Below are positions 15,268 through 21,949 of a DNA stretch of 32,370 nt, piece by piece; position 1 is the stretch's first letter; each line of letters opens with the position of its first letter. Both the position numbers and the translations under genes were made by a program. Source of the stretch: Candidatus Roizmanbacteria bacterium GW2011_GWA2_35_19 (lineage in GTDB: Bacteria; Patescibacteriota; Microgenomatia; UBA1406; GWC2-37-13); the NCBI GenBank assembly GCA_000990565.1, contig LBQC01000005.1, positions 1 to 32,370 on the forward strand, in the 5' to 3' direction. The notes beneath the pieces were generated by a model that did no database searches, had not been told where the DNA came from, and saw nothing but the letters and a program-made list of their open reading frames with translations.

Positions 15268-16071
15268 ATGAAATTGATTGGTAGAGTTTTTTTCCTGACA
15301 ATTTTACTCCTTATTCTTTCTCCGATTCTTGTCCTTGGATATTTCGGATTTATACCCGGACTTTCAAGTTTTTTCGGGTCAGATAAGCCCCGCGACCTCA
15401 AGATTAAATATACTGATGCCGATTTTAAAGCGGCTCGGTCACAAAGCAAAGTAGAGTATATGGAACTCCCAAAAAGCACACCTGATGAAACAAGTATTCA
15501 GCGGGTTGGGACACGCGAAGTTAATATGGAATTAACATCGTCCCAGGCAACATCACTTATGAATGATCGGCCCTGGAAGTATTGGCCATATAATAATGTC
15601 CAGGTTAAATTTAATGCCGATGGATCAGCTGAGACATCGGGAATTTTGATAAAAGACAAGCTGCCGGGATATGCCGCAACGATTGGGATTCCAAAAGAAG
15701 CGGTTGCTTTTGCAATGAAATTCCTACCAGTAAACCCGGTTTTTTATCTGAAAATGAAGGCATCCCTCAAAAATAATAAAATTGAAGTGTTTGAGCCTCA
15801 GAAATTTGAGCTCGGAAGAATTCCAATTCCCGTAAATATCTTTTTATCCAAAGCTCCAAAGAAAATGTTTTCGGATGTCTATGCAATCGACATCGCCGGT
15901 ATGACCGGAGAATTATCTCAGATTAAAAATAAAAAAGATCTAATTATTTCATACATTAATGGAAGGCTCGCCGGATACTCAAGTTTCTTTTATGCAAGAG
16001 AAGCACGGATTGAAGAAAATAAACTTATCTACAAAGGCCGTCTCGCTGAAAAAGAATTAATGGTTAAATAA
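15268..16071 (+). CDS. Membrane-anchored hypothetical protein, 267 aa
   Basis: One N-terminal membrane helix (6-27, VFFLTILLLILSPILVLGYFG) anchors a large extracytoplasmic domain rich in beta strands. The segment LTSSQATSLMN followed by VQVKFNADGSAETSGIL recalls YpmS/DUF2140-like or LptA-like beta proteins, but the match is by pattern only. It ends the plus-strand run and stops directly against the convergent VOC gene with no gap. Confidence 0.75.
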   Translation: MKLIGRVFFLTILLLILSPILVLGYFGFIPGLSSFFGSDKPRDLKIKYTDADFKAARSQSKVEYMELPKSTPDETSIQRVGTREVNMELTSSQATSLMNDRPWKYWPYNNVQVKFNADGSAETSGILIKDKLPGYAATIGIPKEAVAFAMKFLPVNPVFYLKMKASLKNNKIEVFEPQKFELGRIPIPVNIFLSKAPKKMFSDVYAIDIAGMTGELSQIKNKKDLIISYINGRLAGYSSFFYAREARIEENKLIYKGRLAEKELMVK

Positions 16072-16584
16072 TCAGGACTGTTTATTAGTGCCTTTCCTCA
16101 TTAATTCAACAAACATTTCAGCCTCTTTTTTGTATTCTGGTTTTGGTGATCCATCGGGATTTCTAGTATCAACCCAGTTATATTTTTCAACGAATCTTAA
16201 GTAAAAGCCGAAAGGATCAACAATCCTAAAATCAGGATAATAGAATCGTCGCTCAAAAGCAGAAAAAATTTGTGACGAATATTTTTTATAAATTTTTTTG
16301 TATAAAAGTTCCAAACCCTGAATAGGGATGACGATTTCAACTGCGTAACCGCGTTTTGTCTCACTTGGAAATTGTTTGAAATATGAATGATCATATACCT
16401 CATTAGTTCCGCAATAAAAACATAAAACGCTTTGATCTCTTTTCATAACCATATAACCCTTAGTTTTTTCCGTTGGTTTTCTTTCCCATAAAACATTAAA
16501 TCCCAAATCGCCATAAAATTGTTTTGCTACTTCAAAACTAGGGACATGGAGTTCACAAATTACATCAGAAAGCTGCTTTTTCAT
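16072..16584 (-). CDS. VOC superfamily (glyoxalase/bleomycin-resistance-like) protein
   Basis: This 170-aa protein has the paired beta-alpha-beta-beta-beta modules of the VOC fold. ELHVPSFEVAKQFYGDLGFNVLWERK (ELHVPSFEVAKQF then YGDLGFNVLWERK) forms the first; the second ends FRIVDPFGFYLRFVEKYNW. Candidate metal ligands are His13 and the Glu of RFVE. Members include bleomycin-binding proteins, dioxygenases and glyoxalases; the specific role is not evident. The extended -10 box 6 nt before the start implies its own leaderless promoter. Confidence 0.85.
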   Translation of the reverse strand: MKKQLSDVICELHVPSFEVAKQFYGDLGFNVLWERKPTEKTKGYMVMKRDQSVLCFYCGTNEVYDHSYFKQFPSETKRGYAVEIVIPIQGLELLYKKIYKKYSSQIFSAFERRFYYPDFRIVDPFGFYLRFVEKYNWVDTRNPDGSPKPEYKKEAEMFVELMRKGTNKQS

Positions 16585-16590
16585 AATTGA

Positions 16591-16596
16591 ATTATA
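16591..16596 (-). promoter_or_regulatory. Extended -10 box of the VOC gene
   Basis: Minus-strand TGCTATAAT, 6 nt before the ATG at 16584. Confidence 0.55.
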
Positions 16597-16680
16597 GCAA
16601 TCTTAAGCTTAGGATTACATTATTTTTGAAGTAAACAACCTAAATAACTAATGCTTTCTTGATTATAAATAAACCTATAG

Positions 16681-16686
16681 TATAAT
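16681..16686 (+). promoter_or_regulatory. -10 box of the methyltransferase-like gene
   Basis: TATAAT, 6 nt before the ATG at 16693. A partly overlapping CTATAGT lies just upstream. Confidence 0.5.
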
Positions 16687-16692
16687 AAGTTA

Positions 16693-17427
16693 ATGTCCTA
16701 TTATTTAGATAGATTTCCTCGTCATCCACGCGCGTATAATCATGGGAGCACATGTAATGGTTGGACTATTAAGAACAGTGATATGGCGGATTATTTGAAA
16801 GATTTTTACTTAGACAGAGACATTGATTTTATAGATAGGACAGTATTAAAATTACAATCAGAGCCCAAACCTGTAATGATTGATCTTTTGGCGCCAGAGG
16901 ATGCTATATTTTCTTTCTACAAAACTTTTCTCTCTAATAAACCAAAAATAAAAGCTTTGGCCGTTGGATTGGAACACGATTACATTAGACCTGAAAGAAA
17001 AGATTTAATTCGTTCTATTGGAATTGAAGTTAGGGAAGGAGATCTAAATAAAAGTAAGACATGGAATGAGATGCAGGAATGGTTAGGGGAAGATAAGGCC
17101 CATCTTATTATGGAACGAGGGTATGGGGGCTTGCATTTTATACCTACATATATTCATTATTATAGATCTGCAATGGCAAGATTATGGCGAATGTTAGATC
17201 CAAACGGCGGCATTCTACTTTTACAAACGCCACCATTTGGGATATTAGAAAAAAGAGGTGTTCCAATTAAAGATTGGCTCAAGTTATTAGATGATGAGCA
17301 AATCTTTTACCAATATTCAGAAGCTTATATATCACAAGATAAAGGATTGCCCTACGGAGTGTTAATAATAGAAAAAAATCCTCAAGTAGAAATACTGCCA
17401 GACATTGTTAACCTGAAAAAACCGTGA
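16693..17427 (+). CDS. Methyltransferase-like protein of uncertain activity, 244 aa
   Basis: The C-terminal half follows the pattern of class I SAM-dependent methyltransferases (HLIMERGYGGLHFIP, then ARLWRMLDPNGGILLLQTPPFG near residues 175-190), with the usual PNGG turn before strand beta-5. The glycine-rich SAM loop is not recognisable where expected (VMIDLLAPEDAIFSF), so it may bind something else or have lost activity. The N-terminal 55 residues (RHPRAYNHGSTCNGW) are not assignable. It is the last ordinary gene before the tRNA-linked insertions. Confidence 0.6.
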   Translation: MSYYLDRFPRHPRAYNHGSTCNGWTIKNSDMADYLKDFYLDRDIDFIDRTVLKLQSEPKPVMIDLLAPEDAIFSFYKTFLSNKPKIKALAVGLEHDYIRPERKDLIRSIGIEVREGDLNKSKTWNEMQEWLGEDKAHLIMERGYGGLHFIPTYIHYYRSAMARLWRMLDPNGGILLLQTPPFGILEKRGVPIKDWLKLLDDEQIFYQYSEAYISQDKGLPYGVLIIEKNPQVEILPDIVNLKKP

Positions 17428-17454
17428 TTTTTTGCTAAGATATATAAGTCCTTT

Positions 17455-17510
17455 TATATCCCCTGTAGCTCATCCGCCAGCTGGCGGAGGTAGAGCAGGA
17501 ATTGTTAGAA
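17455..17510 (+). pseudogene. Decayed tRNA-Asn 5' half with a palindrome in the D-loop
   Basis: TCCCCTGTAGCTCA is identical to the 5' end of the intact tRNA-Asn at 17759, and GGTAGAGCAGG also matches its D-arm. Between them the D-loop carries a perfect 16-bp palindrome (TCCGCCAG/CTGGCGGA, 17473-17488). After the anticodon region (TTGTTAG) similarity is lost and no 3' half follows, so no functional tRNA can form from this copy alone. Confidence 0.6.
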
Positions 17511-17516
17511 TGAATT

Positions 17517-17768
17517 ATGTACTTAGTTTATGCGATTTGGAATAAGGAACATAATAAGATTTATATTGGTCAAAGCGTAAATTTAATAGAACGACTAAGG
17601 TTACACAAAGAAAAAATATTTACTAACAGCTATACAAGTCGGTTTAGAGGAGAATGGAAACTTATTTATACTGAGGAATATGAGACGAGAAAAGAAGCAC
17701 TTGTGAGAGAAAAGCAATTAAAAAGTTATCGTGGAAGAGAGTTTGTAAAGAAGTATATTCCCCTGTAG
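17517..17768 (+). CDS. Small GIY-YIG domain nuclease ending inside a tRNA gene
   Basis: This 83-aa protein is a minimal GIY-YIG domain: VYAIWNKEHNKIYIGQS (GIY-YIG equivalent, 4-20), an arginine in LIERLRLHK, a catalytic-type Glu region EALVREKQLKSYRG (60-73). Such stand-alone domains cut DNA and often behave as homing or repair nucleases. Its last codons (IPL-stop) are made of the first bases of tRNA-Asn, and the stop TAG lies at 17766-17768 in that gene. It is framed by the partial and the complete tRNA-Asn, suggesting target-linked insertion. Confidence 0.85.
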   Translation: MYLVYAIWNKEHNKIYIGQSVNLIERLRLHKEKIFTNSYTSRFRGEWKLIYTEEYETRKEALVREKQLKSYRGREFVKKYIPL

Positions 17769-17834
17769 CTCAATTGGTAGAGCAGGATCCTGTTAAGATC
17801 AAGGTTGCGCGTTCGAGTCGCGCCGGGGGAGCCA
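17759..17834 (+). tRNA. tRNA-Asn (anticodon GTT), CCA encoded
   Basis: A full cloverleaf can be drawn: acceptor TCCCCTG/CGGGGGA with one T-G pair, D-stem GCTC/GAGC, anticodon stem closed around CTGTTAA (anticodon GTT at 17792-17794), T-arm GCGCG-TTCGAGT-CGCGC, discriminator G and an encoded CCA (17832-17834). The first anticodon-stem pair is a G-A mismatch. The 5' end overlaps the GIY-YIG ORF and the 3' end overlaps the recombinase gene on the other strand. It is the apparent insertion site of the 12-kb element. Confidence 0.95.
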
Positions 17835-19394
17835 AACAGGTTGACCACCTGAAAAAGTGCCCGTTTGTCCCATGACAGCGGGCTTTTTTAATGGTTCGAA
17901 AATCTTATCCGTTTTTTGCTCAACTTTTTCAACTTTCGAACTGTTTGTGGCCAATACCGCATCGTGCAGTATTTGAAAAGCTTTCGTATATTTAACTTCC
18001 AACACTCCCTCGTTAAGTATTAAGCGTTCAAAAACTAAACGCATTAGCATACGCTTTTGGTCTAATAATGCTTTGCTATAAATACCCACAGCGTTTTGTG
18101 ATAGTTCATAAAGGTTAATACCTAACTCAAAGTATTTTAGTGATGCGTTGGTGTGTTTGTTTATTGATTTATCAACGGCGGTAAGTTCGGCGGAATATTG
18201 TTTAAACTTTTCCTGGTAAAACGCTTCCGTTATTTTCCCATCAAGTTTTTCATCATAAAGTTTATCTAACCGGCGTTTTATCATGTCGTGCTGTTTGTTT
18301 ATTTCCCCAACCGATGTTGAGTGGTAGGATATTTCATCTTTATGGCTTTCCTTTAACGCTTTTTTAATCCACTCTGATAATCTTTGGCTTTTAACTTCAA
18401 GGCTTTGGAAAAACTTTTTTAATTGTTCCTCTACCTGTGGCTCTTTAGCCCAAATCGTTTGTGAACAGTTGCGGTAGTGGTTACAGTGGCCGTACACATG
18501 TCCTTTGGCGGTTTCCCAAGTAATAAGTCCACCGCACTCATAACAATATATAAGTCCCTTAAATAGGAAATTATGTTTGGTTAGCTTGAGGGTAGTTTTA
18601 CCTGTTAACATGGCTTGCACAGCCTTAAAAAGCGGCTCTTCAATAAGAGGCTCTTGGTTACCTGGGTATTCAACGTCCTTCCAACAGTTAATCCCAATAT
18701 AAAAAGGGTAGCGCAAGTATTCGTGTATCCTACTTTTGGCTATCTTATTTCCAAGGTCAGTCCTTAACCCCTCTTTGTACACCCAGTCTGTCAGTGAAAG
18801 TATTGAGTGTTCGCCGGTTGCGTATAACTCAAACATCTTTTTAACTAATGGGGCTTTGGTTTCGTCAATAACGTGTATCTTGTGGCCTTTTTCACCAACT
18901 GTTTTATAACCTAATGGAGGTTTGGTTGGTAGCCAACCTTGGGCAATTTTTTCCTTTTGTCCCTTTTTAACTTCCTCGGAAAGATTATCAATATAATTTT
19001 TAGCAAAAACTATTCTTATATCCCAATTTAACTTTTCCTGTGAGCGCGAGTTTTTATGTAAAACTAAGCTATCTTTTACAGAATGTAATTGTCTTTCATC
19101 ATCACCATCAAGCCAATCATAAAGATTTACGCTATCTTTTAAGTTACGCGTGTATCTATCCGCCTTTTCAATAATGATTATTTTAATATCGTGTTTTGTA
19201 ACGTACGCCATCATCTTGTCAAATTCCTCGCGTTGTTTTTTCGCGCTTGCTGACTCCGATATTAGGAATACCTTATCAACGTCTATATCCCTGCTTTCAG
19301 CATAACCTCTAAGGAACTTTTCTTGCGCTGGTAATGAGTATCCACTATCTCCCTGTTCTTTACTTGAAACTCTACATGGTAATACTGCTTTCAT
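17799..19394 (-). CDS. Large serine recombinase (integrase of the element)
   Basis: This 531-aa protein has the N-terminal resolvase catalytic domain (CRVSSKEQGDSGYSLPAQ, with nucleophile Ser10 or Ser11; ADRYTRN downstream), the recombinase domain (GYKTVGEKG...ILSLTDWVYKEGLRT), a zinc-ribbon (CYECGG...CNHYRNC, about 290-320) and a long coiled coil (about 340-430). It integrates or excises the element. The last 11 residues (WLPRRDSNAQP) and the stop are the antisense of the tRNA-Asn 3' portion, so the C-terminus would differ in the excised circle. It ends an operon with 19409-20605. Confidence 0.95.
   Translation of the reverse strand: MKAVLPCRVSSKEQGDSGYSLPAQEKFLRGYAESRDIDVDKVFLISESASAKKQREEFDKMMAYVTKHDIKIIIIEKADRYTRNLKDSVNLYDWLDGDDERQLHSVKDSLVLHKNSRSQEKLNWDIRIVFAKNYIDNLSEEVKKGQKEKIAQGWLPTKPPLGYKTVGEKGHKIHVIDETKAPLVKKMFELYATGEHSILSLTDWVYKEGLRTDLGNKIAKSRIHEYLRYPFYIGINCWKDVEYPGNQEPLIEEPLFKAVQAMLTGKTTLKLTKHNFLFKGLIYCYECGGLITWETAKGHVYGHCNHYRNCSQTIWAKEPQVEEQLKKFFQSLEVKSQRLSEWIKKALKESHKDEISYHSTSVGEINKQHDMIKRRLDKLYDEKLDGKITEAFYQEKFKQYSAELTAVDKSINKHTNASLKYFELGINLYELSQNAVGIYSKALLDQKRMLMRLVFERLILNEGVLEVKYTKAFQILHDAVLATNSSKVEKVEQKTDKIFEPLKKPAVMGQTGTFSGGQPVWLPRRDSNAQP
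17859..17889 (+). terminator. Intrinsic terminator downstream of tRNA-Asn
   Basis: The stem GCCCG/CGGGC with inner TGTC/GACA and loop CCAT (17859-17883) is followed by six Ts. It lies 24 nt after the tRNA CCA on the plus strand and falls within the recombinase coding sequence on the other strand. As it is element DNA, the element supplies a new 3' end for the tRNA transcript. Confidence 0.7.
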
Positions 19395-19408
19395 AGTAAT
19401 TTTAGCCT

Positions 19409-20197
19409 CTATGACGATAGCTTAGAGGATTGCTGGCCGATTGTAGAGGCCTTTTTATCAAAATAATCTTTTACCTTGGTATTAAAAACTGCACCAGGTT
19501 TATCGCAATTACTTTGCTTAATTTCGCTTACAAACGAATAAAAACAATCTGCCGGTAAACCCATTTTTGCGGCTCTTAAGTAGGTCGTATAAAAAGCACG
19601 CTTATTGTTTGGCTCTAGTTTCATACACGCATCTTTTGCCGCAGTATCAAGTTGGTTGGTGGGTACATATTTAATAGGCTCTGGTAAGCGTTCAAAATCT
19701 AATAAATCACCAATCTGTTTAACTGCTTTTTTATTAGCGATGCCGTTTCCGTATTCGCCTTTATTAACCTGAACTGAACTAGACTTTACTGCACTATACT
19801 TAGGGGTAACTTGTCGTTCAGCTGTCTGACCAATGTCTGACGTATGTACGTCTTTATAAGGTATAAATGAGGGTAAATCAGAGGGGATATACCGGCTCTT
19901 CCTTATGTGCTGATATTTTTTCCAGTTAATAAACTCTATGTACCACTCGTTATTACTGTTCCAATAATGTATTAGTCCCTCTTTATCCATCAATTCAAGG
20001 TAATTCTTTATGACTTTATGCGACCATTTAATTTGAGGCACAACAGTAATTTTTATATATTGAGGTTCACCTAATAAGCGACCATCGCTATCAGCGTGAC
20101 TAAACGTCCAAGTGAATAGCAATTGTGCACCAATAGGTAACCGGCCGACCTGAAGCGACCTGGATATTTTATTATGTAACATACGTGCTATTGCCAT
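19409..20197 (-). CDS. DnaD/replisome-organizer-like replication protein
   Basis: The 262-aa protein begins MAIARMLHNKISRSLQVGRLPIGAQLLFTW (MAIARMLHNKISRSLQ then VGRLPIGAQLLFTW), HADSDGRLLGEPQYIKITVVPQ, the winged-helix N-domain typical of phage replisome organizers, then a polar linker and a C-terminal helical part. Such proteins load helicase at a phage or plasmid origin. The N-terminus is well matched; the C-terminus is not assignable. The ATG 1 nt after the previous stop is preferred over an in-frame TTG five codons upstream. Part of the recombinase operon. Confidence 0.7.
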   Translation of the reverse strand: MAIARMLHNKISRSLQVGRLPIGAQLLFTWTFSHADSDGRLLGEPQYIKITVVPQIKWSHKVIKNYLELMDKEGLIHYWNSNNEWYIEFINWKKYQHIRKSRYIPSDLPSFIPYKDVHTSDIGQTAERQVTPKYSAVKSSSVQVNKGEYGNGIANKKAVKQIGDLLDFERLPEPIKYVPTNQLDTAAKDACMKLEPNNKRAFYTTYLRAAKMGLPADCFYSFVSEIKQSNCDKPGAVFNTKVKDYFDKKASTIGQQSSKLSS

Positions 20198-20198
20198 A

Positions 20199-20348
20199 TT
20201 ATTTATTTTCAAAATTAATCCTGACTAATAAGTCAAAATATCCAACCAAAACCGTCGCAATTTCGGCAACCTCATCAATTGTTAAATTAAGGTTAAAATC
20301 CTCTTTCAAAATTGTTTTTAATTCGTTTAGTAATTCTTTGCTTACCAT
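20199..20348 (-). CDS. Small 49-aa hypothetical protein in the recombinase operon
   Basis: An ATG-started frame (MVSKELLNELKTILKEDFNL...) sits 2 nt after the DUF5659 stop and 1 nt before the next gene's ATG. It is predicted to be helical and acidic. The tight packing on both sides is the main evidence. No family recognised; it could be a regulator of the replication or recombination genes. Confidence 0.55.
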   Translation of the reverse strand: MVSKELLNELKTILKEDFNLNLTIDEVAEIATVLVGYFDLLVRINFENK

Positions 20349-20350
20349 AG

Positions 20351-20605
20351 TTATTTTTCCCAATATAAACGCGTCTTAATTGCTTTCATTTGTGCCGAAA
20401 AAGCTTGTGGTTCAATCTTTAGTTGCCGGCGCCAAAAAGTTTCCAAAACTTGGTCAAAGTTATCTGTTCGCTTGAAAAGGAAAAAAGCCTTGTTTGGGTT
20501 AGTTTTATCTATGGCCTCTATGGGGAAGAATAGGGAAAGTGTTACCGCGGTGGTTAAGTCCGTGGTGGTATATAGCTCGCTGGTTTTAATAGTATCGGTC
20601 TTCAT
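20351..20605 (-). CDS. DUF5659-like protein, 84 aa
   Basis: The sequence matches the small DUF5659 pattern: SELYTTTDLTTAVTLSLFFPIEAIDK (TTTDLTTAVTLSLFFPIEA), NKAFFLFKR and a C-terminal helix. These proteins turn up next to serine recombinases and replication genes in CPR and Firmicutes mobile elements; their function is unknown. It is the first gene of the minus-strand operon and is preceded by a terminator-like hairpin at 20641-20706. Confidence 0.6.
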   Translation of the reverse strand: MKTDTIKTSELYTTTDLTTAVTLSLFFPIEAIDKTNPNKAFFLFKRTDNFDQVLETFWRRQLKIEPQAFSAQMKAIKTRLYWEK

Positions 20606-20640
20606 AGTAATAATTGATTAACTATGAAAACGGTTTTTAT

Positions 20641-20706
20641 GCCAAATAGCACAAAAAAACCGCTTTCAAACGTAGCATTGTTTGAGCGGTATTGTGCTTT
20701 TTTGGC
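20641..20706. terminator. Long hairpin acting as terminator or attenuator
   Basis: Nested inverted repeats: outer GCCAAA/TTTGGC and GCACAA/TTGTGC, inner ACCGCT/AGCGGT with CAAAC/GTTTG. On the minus strand the inner stem is followed by seven Ts, and on the plus strand the outer stem by six Ts, so it can terminate from either side. It lies between the PH-like gene and the recombinase operon. Confidence 0.6.
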
Positions 20707-20707
20707 T

Positions 20708-20725
20708 ACCCTTAAAAGTAAGGGT
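20708..20725. repeat. Second hairpin beside the long one
   Basis: ACCCTTA-AAAG-TAAGGGT, a 7-bp perfect stem, itself framed by GGC/GCC. It adjoins the long hairpin in the 245-bp gap 20606-20850, which otherwise holds nothing I can identify. The cluster could be part of an origin of replication. Confidence 0.5.
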
Positions 20726-20850
20726 TAACGCCTAGCTTACCAAGTGTGTTCTGCTATCTATAATAAGTTTACTATTTTTCATTAAAAAGTCAAAGATAGG
20801 CACGATAATACAAACCAAAGTGATAATTGAAGATGCGCCAGTTGGCGCAC

Positions 20851-21138
20851 TTATTTACTAATACGCTCGTTTATAAGTTTTTCAACCTCTTTAGCGTCTT
20901 TAAGTTTCACCCTATCAGCAACAAGTGTTTGATTGCCGGTGCTAAATATCTTTACTGTTGCTTGTCCTAAGCCAAGTATGTCGGGTTGGGTCATCTGTAT
21001 TTCCACTCCTGTAATCTGTTTATGGGTAAGTGAATTAGATTGTTGGTAGCCCAATAACTTAAGTGCCTCTATGGATACTTTATCGTCGTAAACGATTAAA
21101 TGGCCTTTTGTGCATCTTGTTTTAAGTAGTACGGTCAT
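20851..21138 (-). CDS. Small PH-like domain protein, 95 aa
   Basis: Strand-rich sequence ending in a helix (KLKDAKEVEKLINERISK), with HKQITGVEIQMTQPDILGLGQATVKIFSTGN in the middle (IMTQPD-like loop), a pattern of small bacterial PH-like modules. It has the best Shine-Dalgarno sequence in the window (AGGAGGTG, 5 nt before ATG), unlike the host genes. Role unknown; it is divergent from the XRE regulator across an operator-like spacer and may be the first gene switched by it. Confidence 0.55.
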   Translation of the reverse strand: MTVLLKTRCTKGHLIVYDDKVSIEALKLLGYQQSNSLTHKQITGVEIQMTQPDILGLGQATVKIFSTGNQTLVADRVKLKDAKEVEKLINERISK

Positions 21139-21166
21139 ATGTCACCTCCTTACTCATATATAGCAA

Positions 21167-21230
21167 TGCTAACTTATGGTTAGCACGAAAACAAGTCCTT
21201 TTCAAGGCTAATTGCTAAGTGTGGCTAAGT
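21167..21230. promoter_or_regulatory. Operator cluster between divergent element genes
   Basis: TGCTAAC-TTATG-GTTAGCA (21167-21185) is a 7-bp inverted repeat. Three further GCTAA half-sites follow in direct orientation (about 21207, 21214 and 21224). They sit between the PH-like gene and the XRE gene, as for a lysogeny-type switch. Confidence 0.5.
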
Positions 21231-21264
21231 GGATTAACGACCGAGTATTTTCCACAATTGGTTA

Positions 21265-21477
21265 ATGCGGAAAAATGCAAAGTTACCAAAGGTCCTTGGT
21301 AAAAAAATACAAAAGAGGCGTAATGTTTGTGGTATTACCCAAGAGGAGTTGGCTAATAAGGTAAATATTAGCCGCGCCTATATGGGCTATATTGAACAAG
21401 GACGAAATAGTCCATCGCTTGAAGTGCTGGAAAAAATAGCTAAGGCACTCAAAACATCAATTAGTTCGTTTTTTTAA
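21265..21477 (+). CDS. XRE-family helix-turn-helix regulator
   Basis: This 70-aa protein is a single Cro/C1-type HTH domain: GKKIQKRRNVCGITQEELANKVNISRAYMGYIEQGRNSPSLEVLEKIAKALK (recognition helix ISRAYMGYIEQ). It probably represses the element's own genes through the GCTAA repeats next door. No sensory or protease domain is fused. Start ATG at 21265; the 3' end overlaps the convergent small ORF by 4 bp. Confidence 0.88.
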   Translation: MRKNAKLPKVLGKKIQKRRNVCGITQEELANKVNISRAYMGYIEQGRNSPSLEVLEKIAKALKTSISSFF

Positions 21478-21671
21478 AAGGTTTTTCCTAAATCCTGATA
21501 TTTTATTAACCTTGGCTTAACTCCATATTTTTTTGCGAGCTTAATTACTTTCCTGTTTATTATTTCCAAAACGGGTTTAACCCTGACCTGCGCTTCCTCA
21601 TAACTAATACTGCCATGGTGCATAGCAAAATGTATCGCTCTGGCCTCGGCTAATAGTTCCCTGTAGTTCAT
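21474..21671 (-). CDS. Small helical hypothetical protein, 65 aa
   Basis: From ATG 21671 it reads MNYRELLAEARAIHFAMHHGSISYEEAQVRV (MNYRELLAEARAIHFAMHHG / SISYEEAQVRV), then a basic helix ending KYQDLGKTF. Charged helices and no known motif. An upstream in-frame ATG at 21695 would overlap the TAGAGG repeats and is less likely. It lies between the two regulators, converging on the XRE gene, and is plausibly a small component of the switch. Confidence 0.55.
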   Translation of the reverse strand: MNYRELLAEARAIHFAMHHGSISYEEAQVRVKPVLEIINRKVIKLAKKYGVKPRLIKYQDLGKTF

Positions 21672-21685
21672 AATGAAGGACAGTC

Positions 21686-21751
21686 TAGAGGACAAAAAGC
21701 AAATTGTAGAGGAGGAAATAAACCCCGTTTAGATGTATAATTAAGTAGAGG
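21686..21751. promoter_or_regulatory. TAGAGG iterons and -10 box upstream of the MerR-like gene
   Basis: TAGAGG occurs at 21686-21691, 21707-21712 and 21746-21751. The first two are 21 bp apart, about two helical turns. A TATAAT box lies at 21736-21741. The third copy also serves as the Shine-Dalgarno sequence (AGAGG) before ATG 21761. Confidence 0.45.
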
Positions 21752-21760
21752 TAAGTAGAC

Positions 21761-21949
21761 ATGGATAAAAAAGTTAAATTACTACGAATAAAAGAGGCGG
21801 CTGACATACTGGGTGTAAACCCCGAAACCTTACGTAGGTGGGATAAAGAGGGAAAGTTGCCGGCGGTTAAGGTTAGCGTTAGAGGTGACAGACGATATAA
21901 GCCGGAAGATATTGAAAAGTTTATTGAACAGAATAAAAAGCAAATATAA
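21761..21949 (+). CDS. MerR-like/excisionase-type HTH DNA-binding protein
   Basis: This 62-aa protein is a winged-helix MerR/excisionase domain: LLRIKEAADILGVNPETLRRWDKEGKLPAVKVSVRGDRRYKPEDIEKFI. No effector domain is present. It could be the excisionase of the element or a transcriptional regulator of the downstream restriction genes. Its stop codon overlaps the apparent start of hsdR, so both are probably on one message. Confidence 0.85.
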   Translation: MDKKVKLLRIKEAADILGVNPETLRRWDKEGKLPAVKVSVRGDRRYKPEDIEKFIEQNKKQI

